From Haematobia irritans (lineage: Eukaryota > Arthropoda > Insecta > Diptera > Muscidae), in assembly GCF_050003625.1 (NCBI RefSeq), contig NC_134397.1, forward strand, positions 73,759,551 to 73,823,550: a stretch of 64,000 nucleotides of DNA, given 5' to 3'. The translations under genes were made by a program, and so were the position numbers. Below, piece by piece: positions 51,141 through 63,964 of the stretch (positions are counted from its first letter, which is position 1; every line of letters begins with the position of its first letter). Under the pieces are notes generated by a model. The model made no database searches, had not been told where the DNA came from, and worked only from the letters and a program-made list of their open reading frames with translations.

Positions 51141-54100
51141 TTTTCGATTTTTTGGGGGTGGTCACAGATTATCGTCCTTTTCGCTCTAGGACGCTTAGTT
51201 TAGGAGATATGGCCAAAAGAAGTTTTTCATATAAAAATTTCAATTTTTTTTAGGATTTGGGTGGATTTTTCGATTTTTTTGGGGGTGGTCACGAATTATC
51301 GTCCTTTTCGCTCTAGGACGCTTAGTTTAGGAGATATGGCCAAAAGAAGTTTTTCATATAAAAATGTCAATTTTTTTAGGATTTGGGTGGATTTTTCGAT
51401 TTTTTTGAGGGTGGTCACGGATTATCGTCCTTTTCGCTCTAGGACGCTTAGTTTAGGAGGTATGGCCAAAAGAAGTTTTTCATATAAAAATTTGAATTTT
51501 TTTAGGATTTGGGTGGATTTTTCGATTTTTTTGGGGGTGGTCACGAATTATCGTCCTTTTCGCTCTAGGACGCTTAGTTTAGGAGATATGGCCAAAAGAA
51601 GTTTTTCATATAAAAATTTCAATTTTTTTTAGGATTTGGGTGGATTTTTCGATTTTTTGAGGGTGGTCACGAATTATCGTCCTTTTCGCTCTAGGACGCT
51701 TAGTTTAGGAGATATGGCCAAAAGAAGTTTTTCATATAAAAATGTCAATTTTTTTAGGATTTGGGTGGATTTTTCGATTTTTTGAGGGTGGTCACGAATT
51801 AAAGCCCTTTTCGCTCTAGGACGCTTAGTTTAGGAGATATGGCCAAAAGAAGTTTTTCATATAAAATTTTCAATTTTTTTAGGATTTGAGGGTGGTCACG
51901 AATTACCGTCCTTTTCGCTCTAGGACGCTTAGTTTAGGAGATATGGCCAAACGAAATTTTTCATATAAAAATTTCAATTTTGTTAGGATTTGGGTGGATT
52001 TTTCGATTTTTTGGGGGTGGTCACAAATTATCGTCCTTTTCGCTCTAGGACGCTTAGTTTAGGAGATATGGCCAAAAGAAGTTTTTCATATAAAAATTTC
52101 AATTTTTTTAGGATTTGGTTGGATTTTTCGTTTTTTTTGGGGGTGGTCACGAATTATCGTCCCTTTCGCTCTAGGACGCTTAGTTTAGGAGATATGGCCA
52201 AAAGAAGTTTTTCATATAAAAATTTCAATTTTTTTAGGATTTGGGTGGATTCTTCGATTTTTTGGGGGTGGTCACGAATTATCGTCCTTTTCGCTCTAGG
52301 ACGCTTAGTTTAGGAGATATGGCCAAAAGAAGTTTTTCATATAAAAATTTGAATTTTTTTAGGATTTGGGTGGATTTTTCGATTTTTTGAGGGTGGTCAC
52401 GAATTAAAGTCCTTTTCGCTCTAGGACGCTTAGTTTAGGAGATATGGCCAAAAGAAGTTTTTCATATAAAAATTTCAATTTTTTTAGGATTTGGGTGGAT
52501 TTTTCGATTTTTTGGGGGTGGTCACGAATTAAAGCCTTTTTCGCTCTAGGACGCTTAGTTTAGGAGATATGGCCAAAAGAAGTTTTTCATATAAAAATTT
52601 CCATTTATTTAGGATTTGGTTGGATTTTTCGATTTTTTGGGGGTGGTCACGAATTATCGTCCTTTTCGCTCTAGGACGCTTAGTTTAGGAGATATGGCCA
52701 AAAGAAGTTTTTCATATAAAAATTTCAATTTTTTTAGGATTTGGGTGGATTTTTCGATTTTTTGAGGGTGGTCACGAATTAAAGCCCTTTTCGCTCTAGG
52801 ACGCTTAGTTTAGGAGATATGGCCAAAAGAAGTTTTTCATATAAAAATTTCATTTTTTTTAGGATTTGAGTGGATTTTTCGATTTTTTGGGGGTGGTCAC
52901 GAATTAAAGCCCTTTTCGCTCTAGGACGCTTAGTTTAGGAGATATGGCCAAAAGAAGTTTTTCATATAAAAATTTCAATTTTTTTAGGATTTGGGTGGAT
53001 TTTTCGATTTTTTGGGGGTGGTCACGAATTATCGTCCTTTTCGCTCTAGGACGCTTAGTTTAGGAGATATGGCCAAAAGAAGTTTTTCATATAAAAATTT
53101 CAATTTTTTTAGGATTTGGGAGGATTTTTCGATTTTTTGGGGGTGGTCACGAATTATCGCCCTTTTCGCTCTAGGACGCTTAGTTTAGGAGATATGGCCA
53201 AAAGAAGTTTTTCATATAAAAATTTCAATTTTGTTAGGATTTGGGTGGATTTTTCGACTTTTTGGGGGTGGTCACGAATTATCGTCCTTTTCGCTCTAGG
53301 ACGCTTAGTTTAGGAGATATGGCCAAAAGAAGTTTTTCATATAAAAATTTCAATTTTTTTAGGATTTGGGTGGATTTTTCGATTTTTTGAGGGTGGTCAC
53401 AAATTAAAGCCCTTTTCGCTCTAGGACGCTTAGTTTAGGAGATATGGCCAAAAGAAGTTTTTCATATAAAAATTTCAATTTTTTTAGGATTTGGGTGGAT
53501 TTTTCGATTTTTTGGGGGTGGTCACGAATTAAAGCCCTTTTCGCTCTAGGACGCTTAGTTTAGGAGATATGGCCAAAAGAAGTTTTTCATATAAAAATTT
53601 CATTTTTTTTTCGGATTTGGGTGGATTCTTCGATTTTTTGGGGGTGGTCACGAATTATCGTCCTTTTCGCTCTAGGACGCTTAGTTTAGGAGATATGGCC
53701 AAAAGAAGTTTTTCATATAAAAATTTCAATTTTTTTAGGATTTGGGTGGATTTTTCGATTTTGTGGGGGTGGTCACGAATTAAAGCCCTTTTCGTTCTAG
53801 GACGCTTAGTTTAGGAGATATGGCCAAAAGAAGTTTTTCATATAAAAATTTCCATTTTTTTAGGATTTGGTTGGATTTTTCGATTTTTTTGGGGGTGGTC
53901 ACGAATTATCGTCCTTTTCGCTCTAGGACGCTTAGTTTAGGAGATATGGCCAAAAGAAGTTTTTCATATAAAAATTTCAATTTTTTTAGGATTTGGGTGG
54001 ATTCTTCGATTTTTTGGGGGTGGTCACGAATTATCGTCCTTTTCGCTCTAGGACGCTTAGTTTTGGAGATATGGCCAAAAGAAGTTTTTCATATAAAAAT

Positions 54101-56698
54101 TTGAATTTTTTTAGGATTTGGGTGGATTTTTCGATTTTTTGAGGGTGGTCACGAATTAAAGTCCTTTTCGCTCTAGGACGCTTAGTTTAGGAGTTATGGC
54201 CAAAAGAAGTTTTTCATATAAAAATTTCAATTTTTTTTAGGATTTGGGTGGATTTTTCGATTTTTTGGGGGTGGTCACGAATTAAAGCCCTTTTCGCTCT
54301 AGGACGCTTAGTTTAGGAGATATGGCCAAAAGAAGTTTTTCATATAAAAATTTCCATTTTTTTAGGATTTGGTTGGATTTTTCGATTTTTTGGGGGTGGT
54401 CACGAATTATCGCCCTTTTCGCTCTAGGACGCTTAGTTTAGGAGATATGGCCAAAAGAAGTTTTTCATATAAAAATTTCAATTTTTTTAGGATTTGGGTG
54501 GATTTTTCGATTTTTTGAGGGTGGTCACGAATTAAAGCCCTTTTCGCTCTAGGACGCTTAGTTTAGGAGATATGGCCAAAAGAAGTTTTTCATATAAAAA
54601 TTTCGATTTTTTTAGGATTTGAATGGATTTTTCGATTTTTTGGGGGTGGTCACGAATTAAAGCCCTTTTCGCTCTAGGACGCTTAGTTTAGGAGATATGG
54701 CCAAAAGAAGTTTTTCATATAAAAATTTCAATTTTTTTAGGATTTGGGTGGATTTTTCGATTTTTTGGGGGTGGTCACAAATTATCGTCCTTTTCGCTCT
54801 AGGACGCTTAGTTTAGGAGATATGGCCAAAAGAAGTTTTTCATATAAAAATTTCAATTTTTTTAGGATTTGGGTGGATTTTTCGATTTTTTTGGGGGTGG
54901 TCACGGATTATCGTCCTTTTCGCTCTAGGACGCTTAGTTTAGGAGATATGGCCAAAGGAAGTTTTTCATATAAAAATTTCAATTTTTTTAGGATTTGGGT
55001 GGATTTTTCGATTTTTTTGGGGGTGGTCACGAATTATCGTCCTTTTCGCTCTAGGACGCTTAGTTTAGGAGATATGGCCAAAAGAAGTTTTTCATATAAA
55101 AATTTGAATTTTTTTAGGATTTGGGTGGATTTTTCGATTTTTTGGGGGTGGTCACGAATTATCGTCCTTTTCGCTCTAGGACGCTTAGTTTAGGAGATAT
55201 GGCCAAAAGAAGTTTTTCATATAAAAATTTCAATTTTTTTAGGATTTGGGAGGATTTTTCGATTTTTTGGGGGTGGTCACGAATTATCGTCCTTTTCGCT
55301 CTAGGACGCTTAGTTTAGGAGATATGGCCAAAAGAAGTTTTTCATATAAAAATTTCAATTTTTTTAGGATTTGGGTGGATTTTTCGATTTTTTGGGGGTG
55401 GTCACGAATTATCGTCCTTTTCGCTCTAGGACGCTTAGTTTAGGAGATATGGCCAAAAGAAGTTTTTCATATAAAAATTTAAATTTTTTTAGGATTTGGG
55501 TGGATTTTTCGATTTTTTGAGGGTGGTCACGAATTATCGTCCTTTTCGCTCTAGGACGCTTAGTTTAGGAGATATGGCCAAAAGAAGTTTTTCATATAAA
55601 AATTTCAATTTTTTTAGGATTTGGGAGGATTTTTCGATTTTTTGGGGGTGGTCACGAATTAAAGCCCTTTTCGCTCTAGGACGCTTAGTTTAGGAGATAT
55701 GGCCAAAAGAAGTTTTTCATATAAAAATTTCAATTTTTTTAGGATTTGGGTGGATTTTTCGATTTTTTGAGGGTGGTCACGAATTAAAGCCCTTTTCGCT
55801 CTAGGACGCTTAGTTTAGGAGATATGGCCAAAAGAAGTTTTTCATATAAAAATTTCAATTTTTTTTAGGATTTGGGTGGATTTTTCGATTTTTTGGGGGT
55901 GGTCACGAATTATCGTCCTTTTCGCTCTAGGACGCTTAGTTTAGGAGATATGGCCAAAAGAAGTTTTTCATATAAAATTTTAAATTTTTTTAGGTTTGGG
56001 TGGATTTTTCGATTTTTTGAGGGTGGTCACGAATTAAAGCCCTTTTCGCTCTAGGACGCTTAGTTTAGGAGATATGGCCAAAAGATGTTTTTCATATAAA
56101 AATTTCAATTTTTTAGGATTTGGGTGGATTTTTTGATTTTTTGGGGGTGGTCACGAATTATCGTCCTTTTCGCTCTAGGACGCTTAGTTTAGGAGATATG
56201 GCCAAAAGAAGATTTTCATATAAAAATTTCAATTTTTTTAGGATTTGGGTGAATTTTTAGATTTTTTGGGGGTGGTCGCGAATTATCGCCCTTTTCGCTC
56301 TAGGACGCTTAATTTAGGAGATATGGCCAAAAGAAGTTTTTCATATAAAAATTTCAATTTTTTTAGGATTTGGGTGTATTTTTCGATTTTTTGGGGGTGG
56401 TCACGAATTATCGTCCTTTTCGCTCTAGGACGCTTAGTTTAGGAGATATGGCCAAAAGAAGTTTTTCATATAAAAATTTGAATTTTTTTTAGGATTTGGG
56501 TGGATTTTTCGATTTTTTGGGGGTGGTCACGAATTATCGTCCTTTTCGCTCTAGGACGCTTAGTTTAGGAGATATGGCCAAAAGAAGTTTTTCATATAAA
56601 AATTTAAATTTTTTTAGGATTTGGGTGGATTTTTCGATTTTTTGAGGGTGGTCACGAATTATCGTCCTTTTCGCTCTAGGACGCTTAGTTTAGGAGAT

Positions 56699-56911
56699 AT
56701 GGCCAAAAGAAGTTTTCTAGGACGCTTAGTTTAGGAGATATGGCCAAAAGAAGTTTTTCATATAAAAATTTCAATTTTTTTAGGATTTGGGTGGATTATT
56801 CGATTTTTTGAGGGTGGTCACGAATTATCGTCCTTTTCGCTTTAGGACGCTTTGTTTAGGAGATATGGCCAAAAGAAGTTTTTCGCTCTAGGACGCTTAG
56901 TTTAGGAGATA
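56699..56911 (+). repeat. Two severely shortened monomers, 41 and 46 bp
   Basis: AAGAAGTTTT runs into CTAGGACGC at 56,716, and AAGAAGTTTTTCGCTC is found at 56,875-56,890. The ATG-box spacings are 41 bp (56,699 to 56,740) and 46 bp (56,865 to 56,911), with one full 125-bp unit between. Both breaks are in T-runs next to TTTTC, again consistent with short-homology deletion. Confidence 0.82.
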
Positions 56912-57020
56912 TGGCCAAAAGAAGTTTTTCATATAAAAATTTCAATTTTTTTAGGATTTGGGAGGATTTTTCGATTTTTTGAGGGTGGTCACGAATTAAA
57001 GCCCTTTTCGCTCTAGGACG

Positions 57021-57030
57021 CTTATTGGGT
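57021..57030 (+). repeat. CTTATTGGGTGG deletion junction, three copies
   Basis: GACGCTTA is joined to TTGGGTGGATTTTTCG, losing most of one monomer (the ATGGCC box through the TAGGA box). The same junction recurs at 59,523 and 60,215, each time after an AAAGCC monomer and a GGGAGGATT or CGGAGGATT box. One deletion was therefore copied within larger segments. Confidence 0.83.
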
Positions 57031-60000
57031 GGATTTTTCGATTTTTTGGGGGTGGTCACGAATTATCGTCCTTTTCGCTCTAGGACGCTTAGTTTAGGAG
57101 ATATGGCCAAAAGAAGTTTTTCATATAAAAATTTCAATTTTTTTAGGATTTGGTTGGATTTTTCGATTTTTTGGGGGTGGTCACGAATTAAAGCCCTTTT
57201 CGCTCTAGGACGCTTAGTTTAGGAGATATGGCCAAAAGAAGTTTTTCATATAAAAATTTCAATTTTTTTAGGATTTGGGTGGATTTTTCGATTTTTTGAG
57301 GGTGGTCACGAATCATCGTCCTTTTCGCTCTAGGACGCTTAGTTTAGGAGATATGACCAAAAGAAGTTTTTCATATAAAAATTTCAATTTTTTTAGGATT
57401 TGGGTGGATTTTTCGATTTTTTGATGGTGGTCGCGAATTATCGTCCTCTTCGCTCTAGGTCGGTTAGTTTAGGAGATATGGCCAAAAGAAGTTTTTCATA
57501 TAAAAATTTCAATTTTTTTAGGATTTGGTTGGATTTTTCGATTTTTTGGGGGTGGTCACGAATTAAAGCCCTTTTCGCTCTAGGACGCTTAGTTTAGGAG
57601 ATATGGCCAAAAGAAGTTTTTCATATAAAAATTTCAATTTTTTTAGGATTTGATGGTGGTCACGACATATCGTCCTTTTCGCTCTAGGACGCTTAGTTTA
57701 GGAGATATGGCCAAACGAAGTTTTTCATATAAAAATTTCAATTTTGTTAGGATTTGGGTGGATTTTTCGACTTTTTGGGGGTGGTCACGAATTATCGTCC
57801 TTTTCGCTCTAGGACGCTTAGTTTAGAAGATATGGCCAAAAGAAGTTTTTCATATAAAAATTTCAATTTTTTTAGGATTTGGGTGGATTTATCGATTTTT
57901 TGAGGGTGGTCACGAATTAAAGCCCTTTTCGCTCTAGGACTCTTAGTTTAGGAGATATGGCCAAAAGAAGTTTTTCATATAAAAATTTCAATTTTTTTAG
58001 GATTTGAGAGTGGTCACGAATTATCGTCCTTTTCGCTCTAGGACGCTTAGTTTAGGAGATATGGTCAAAAGAAGTTTTTCATATAAAAATTTCAATTTTT
58101 TTAGGATTTGGGTGGATTTTTCGATTTTTTGGGGGTGGTCACGAATTAAAGCCCTTTTCGCTCTAGGACGCTTAGTTTAGGAGATATGGCCAAAAGAAGT
58201 TTTTCATATAAAAATTTCAATTTTTTTAGGATTTGATGGTGGTCACGAATTATCGTCCTTTTCGCTCTAGGACGCTTAGTTTAGGAGATATGGCCAAACG
58301 AAGTTTTTCATATAAAAATTTCAATGTTGTTAGGATTTGGGTGGATTTTTCGACTTTTTGGGGGTGGTCACGAATTATCGTCCTTTTCGCTCTAGGACGC
58401 TTAGTTTAGGAGATATGGCCAAAAGAAGTTTTTCATATAAAAATTTCAATTTTTTTAGGATTTGGGTGGATTTTTCGATTTTTTGAGGGTGGTCACGAAT
58501 TATCGTCCTTTTCGCTCTAGGACGCTTAGTTTAGGAGATATGGTCAAAAGAAGTTTTTCATATAAAAATTTCAATTTTTTTAGGATTTGGGTGGATTTTT
58601 CGATTTTTTGGGGGTGGTCACGAAATAAAGCCCTTTTCGCTCTAGGACGCTTAGTTTAGGAGATATGGCCAAAAGAAGTTTTTCATATAAAAATTTCAAT
58701 TTTTTTAGGATTTGGGTGGATTTTTCGATTTTTTGGGGGTGGTCACGAATTAAAGCCCTTTTCGCTCTAGGACGCTTAGTTTAGGAGATATGGCCAAAAG
58801 AAGTTTTTCATATAAAAATTTCATTTTTTTTAGGATTTGGGTGGATTCTTCGATTTTTTGGGGGTGGTCACGAATTATCGTCCTTTTCGCTCTAGGACGC
58901 TTAGTTTAGGAGATATGGCCAAAAGAAGTTTTTCATATAAAAATTTCAATTTTTTAGGATTTGGGTGGATTTTTCGATTTTTTGGGGGTGGTCACGAATT
59001 AAAGCCCTTTTCGCTCTAGGACGCTTAGTTTAGGGGATATGGCCAAAAGAAGTTTTTCATAAAAAATTTCCATTTTGTAGGATTTGGTTGGATTTTTCGA
59101 TTTTTTTGGGGGTGGTCACGAATTAAAGCCCTTTTCGCTCTAGGACGCTTAGTTTAAGAGATATGGCCAAAAGAAGTTTTTCATATAAAAATTTCAATTT
59201 TTTTAGGATTTGGGTGGATTCTTCGCTTTTTTGGGGGTGGTCACGAATTATCGTCCTTTTCGCTCTAGGACGCTTAGTTTAGGAGATATGGCCAAAAGAA
59301 GTTTTTCATATACAAATTTGAATTTTTTTAGGATTTGGGTGGATTTTTCGATTTTTTGAGGGTGGTCACGAATTAAAGTCCTTTTCGCTCTAGGACGCTT
59401 AGTTTAGGAGATATGGCCAAAAGAAGTTTTTCATATAAAAATTTCAATTTTTTTAGGATTTGGGAGGATTTTTCGATTTTTTGAGGGTGGTCACGAATTA
59501 AAGCCCTTTTCGCTCTAGGACGCTTATTGGGTGGATTTTTCGATTTTTTGGGGGTGGTCACGAATTATCGTCCTTTTCGCTCTAGGACGCTTAGTTTAGG
59601 AGATATGGCCAAAAGAAGTTTTTCATATAAAAATTTCAATTTTTTTAGGATTTGGGTGGATTTTTCGATTTTTTGGGGGTGGTCACGAATTATCCTCCTT
59701 TTCGCTCTAGGACGCTTAGTTTAGGAGATATGGTCAAAAGAAGTTTTTCATATAAAAATTTAAATTTTTTTAGGATTTGGGTGGATTTTTCGATTTTTTG
59801 AGGGTCGTCACGAATTAAAGTCCTTTTCACTCTAGGACGCTTAGTTTAGGAGATATGGCCAAAAGAAGTTTTTCATATAAAAATTTCAATTTTTTTAGGA
59901 TTTGGGTGGATTTTTCGATTTTTTGAGGGTGGTCACGAATTATCGTCCTTTTCGCTCTAGGACGCTTAGTTTAGGAGATATGACCAAAAGAAGTTTTTCA

Positions 60001-61718
60001 TATAAAAATTTAAATTTTTTTAGGATTTGGGTGGATTTTTCGATTTTTTGATGGTGGTCACGAATTATCGTCCTCTTCGCTCTAGGTCTGTTAGTTTAGG
60101 AGATATGGCCAAAAGAAGTTTTTCATATAAAAATTTCAATTTTTTTAGGATTTCGGAGGATTTTTCGATTTTTTGAGGGTGGTCACGAATTAAAGCCCTT
60201 TTCGCTCTAGGACGCTTATTGGGTGGATTTTTCGATTTTTTGGGGGTGGTCACGAATTATCGTCCTTTTCGCTCTAGGACGCTTAGTTTAGGAGATATGG
60301 CCAAAAGAAGTTTTTCATATAAAAATTTCAATTTTTTTAGGATTTGGGTGGATTTTTCGATTTTTTGAGGGTGGTCACGAATTATCGTCCTTTTCGCTCT
60401 TGGACGCTTAGTTTAGGAGATATGACCAAAAGAAGTTTTTCATATAAAAATTTCAATTTTTTTAGGATTTGGGTGGATTTTTCGATTTTTTGATGGTGGT
60501 CACGAATTATCGTCCTCTTCGCTCTAGGTCGGTTAGTTTAGGAGATATGGCCAAAAGAAGTTTTTCATATAAAAATTTCAATTTTTTTAGGATTTGGGTG
60601 GATTTTTCGATTTTTTTGAGGGTGGTCACGAATTATCGTCCTTTTCGCTCTAGGACGCTTAGTTTAGGAGATATGGCCAAAAGAAGTTTTTCATATAAAA
60701 ATTTAAATTTTTTTAGGATTTGGGTGGATTTTTCGATTTTTTGAGGGTGGTCACGAATTATCGTCCTTTTCGCTCTAGGACGCTTAGTTTAGGAGATATG
60801 GCCAAAAGAAGTTTTTCATATACAAATTTCAATTTTTTTAGGATTTGGGTGGATTTTTCGATTTTTTGAGGGTGGTCACGAATTGTCGTCCTTTTCGCTC
60901 TAGGACGCTTAGTTTAGGAGATATGGCCAAAAGAAGTTTTTCATATAAAAATTTCAATTTTTTTAAGATTTGGGTGGATTTTTCGATTTTTTGGGGGTGG
61001 TCACGAATTATCGCCCTTTTCGCTCTAGGACGCTTAGTTTATGAGATATGGCCAAAAGAAGTTTTTCATATAAAAATTTCAATTTTTTTAGGATTTGGGT
61101 GGATTTTTCGATTTTTTGAGGGTGGTCACGAATTGTCGTCCTTTTCGCTCTAGGACGCTTAGTTTAGGAGATATGGCCAAAAGAAGTTTTTCATATAAAA
61201 ATTTCAATTTTTTTAAGATTTGGGTGGATTTTTAGATTTTTTGGGGGTGGTCACGAATTATCGCCCTTTTCGCTCTAGGACGCTTAGTTAGGAGATATGG
61301 CCAAAAGAAGTTTTTCATATAAAAATTTCAATTTTTTTAGGATTTGGGTGGATTTTTCGATTTTTTGAGGGTGGTCACGAATTATCGCCCTTTTCGCTCT
61401 AGGACGCTTAGTTTAGGAGATATGGCCAAAAGAAGTTTTTCATATAAAAATTTCAATTTTTTTAGGATTTGGGTGGATTTTTCGATTTTGTGAGGGTGGT
61501 CACGAATTAAAGCCCTTTTCGCTCTAGGACGCTTAGTTTAGGAGATATGGCCAAAAGAAGTTTTTCATATAAAAATTTAAATTTTTTTAGGATTTGGGTG
61601 GATTTTTCGATTTTTTGGGGGTGGTCACGAATTATCATCCTTTTCGCTCTGGGACGCTTAGTTTAGGAGATATGGCCAAAAGAAGTTTTTCATATAAAAA
61701 TTTCAACTTTTTTAGGAT

Positions 61719-63964
61719 TTGGGTGGATTTTTCGATTTTTTGGGGGTGGTCACGAATTATCGCCCTTTTCGCTCTAGGACGCTTAGTTTAGGAGATATGG
61801 CCAAAAGAAGTTTTTCATATAAAAATTTCAATTTTTTTAGGATTTGGTTGGATTTTTCGATTTTTTGGGGTGGTCACGAATTATCGTCCTTTTCGCTCTA
61901 GGACGCTTAGTTTAGGAGATATGGCCAAAAGAAGTTTTTCATATAAAAATTTCAATTTTTTTTAGGATTTGGGTGGATTTTTCGATTTTTTGAGGGTGGT
62001 CACGAATTATCGTCCTTTTCGCTCTAGGACGCTTAGTTTAGGAGATATGGCCAAAAGAAGTTTTTCATGTAAAAATGTCAATTTTTTTAGGATTTGGTTG
62101 GATTTTTCGATTTTTTGGGGGTGGTCACGAATTATCGTCCTTTTCGCTCTAGGACGCTTAGTTTAGGAGATATGGCCAAAAGAAGTTTTTCATATAAAAA
62201 TTTCAATTTTGTTAGGATTTTTGGGGGTGGTCACGAATTATCGTCCTTTTCGCTCTAGGACGCTTAGTTTAGGAGATATGGCCAAAAGAAGTTTTTCATA
62301 TAAAAATGTCAATTTTTTTAGGATTTGGGTGGATTTTTCGATTTTTTGAGGGTGGTCACGAATTAAAGCCCTTTTCGCTCTAGGACGCTTAGTTTAGGAG
62401 ATATGGCCAAAAGAAGTTTTTCATATAAAATTTTCAATTTTTTTAGGATTTGAGGGTGGTCACGAATTATCGTCCTTTTCGCTCTAGGATGCTTAGTTTA
62501 GGAGATATGGCCAAACGAAATTTTTCATATAAAAATTTCAATTTTGTTAGGATTTGGGTGGATTTTTCGATTTTTTGGGGGTGGTCACGAATTATCGTCC
62601 TTTTCGCTCTAGGACGCTTAGTTTAGGAGATATGGCCAAAAGAAGTTTTTCATATAAAAATTTAAATTTTTTTTAGGATTTGGGTGGATTTTTCGATTTT
62701 TTGAGGGTGGTCACGAATTATCGTCCTTTTCGCTCTAGGACGCTTAGTTTAGGAGATATGGCCAAAAGAAGTTTTTCATATAAAAATTTCAACTTTTTTA
62801 GGATTTGGGTGGATTTTTCGATTTTTTGGGGGTGGTCACGAATTATCGCCCTTTTCGCTCTAGGACGCTTAGTTTAGGAGATATGGCCAAAAGAAGTTTT
62901 TCATATAAAAATTTCATTTTTTTTAGGATTTGGTTGGATTTTTCGATTTTTTGGGGGTGGTCACGAATTATCGTCCTTTTCGCTCTAGGACGCTTAGTTT
63001 AGGAGATATGGCCAAAAGAAGTTTTTCATATAAAAATTTCAATTTTTTTTAGGATTTGGGTGGATTTTTCGATTTTTTGAGGGTGGTCACGAATTATCGT
63101 CCTTTTCGCTCTAGGACGCTTAGTTTAGGAGATATGGCCAAAAGAAGTTTTTCATATAAAAATGTCAATTTTTTTAGGATTTGGTTGGATTTTTCGATTT
63201 TTTGGGGGTGGTCACGAATTATCGTCCTTTTCGCTCTAGGACGCTTAGTTTAGGAGATATGGCCAAAAGAAGTTTTTCATATAAAAATTTCAATTTTGTT
63301 AGGATTTTTGGGGGTGGTCACGAATTATCGTCCTTTTCGCTCTAGGACGCTTAGTTTAGGAGATATGGCCAAAAGAAGTTTTTCATATAAAAATGTCAAT
63401 TTTTTTAGGATTTTGGTGGATTTTTCGATTTTTTGAGGGTGGTCACGAATTAAAGCCCTTTTCGCTCTAGGACGCTTAGTTTAGGAGATATGGCCAAAAG
63501 AAGTTTTTCATATAAAATTTTCAATTTTTTTAGGATTTGAGGGTGGTCACGAATTATCGTCCTTTTCGCTCTAGGATGCTTAGTTTAGGAGATATGGCCA
63601 AACGAAATTTTTCATATAAAAATTTCAATTTTGTTAGGATTTGGGTGGATTTTTCGATTTTTTGGGGGTGGTCACGAATTATCGTCCTTTTCGCTCTAGG
63701 ACGCTTAGTTTAGGAGATATGGCCAAAAGAAGTTTTTCATATAAAAATTTAAATTTTTTTTAGGATTTGGGTGGATTTTTCGATTTTTTGAGGGTGGTCA
63801 CGAATTATCGTCCTTTTCGCTCTAGGACGCTTAGTTTAGGAGATATGGCCAAAAGAAGTTTTTCATATAAAAATTTCAATTTTTTTAGGATTTGGTTGGA
63901 TTTTGCGATTTTTTGGGGGTGGTCACGAATTATCGCCCTTTTCGCTCTAGGACGCTTAGTTTAG
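61719..63964 (+). repeat. 1,087-bp tandem higher-order repeat at the right end
   Basis: A block with offset 1,086-1,087 bp is seen twice, and a third copy begins at about 63,892. The ordered markers are AATTATCGCCC, GGTTGG, AAAATGTC, GGTTGG, the 108-bp short monomer TTAGGATTTTTGGGGGTGG (62,213 and 63,299), a 104-bp monomer with GGATTTGAGGG (62,450 and 63,536), CTAGGATGCTTAG with CCAAACGAAATTTTTC, and AAATTTAAATTTTTTTTAGG. It is nearly nine monomers, two of them shortened. Few differences separate the copies, so it looks recent. Confidence 0.88.
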
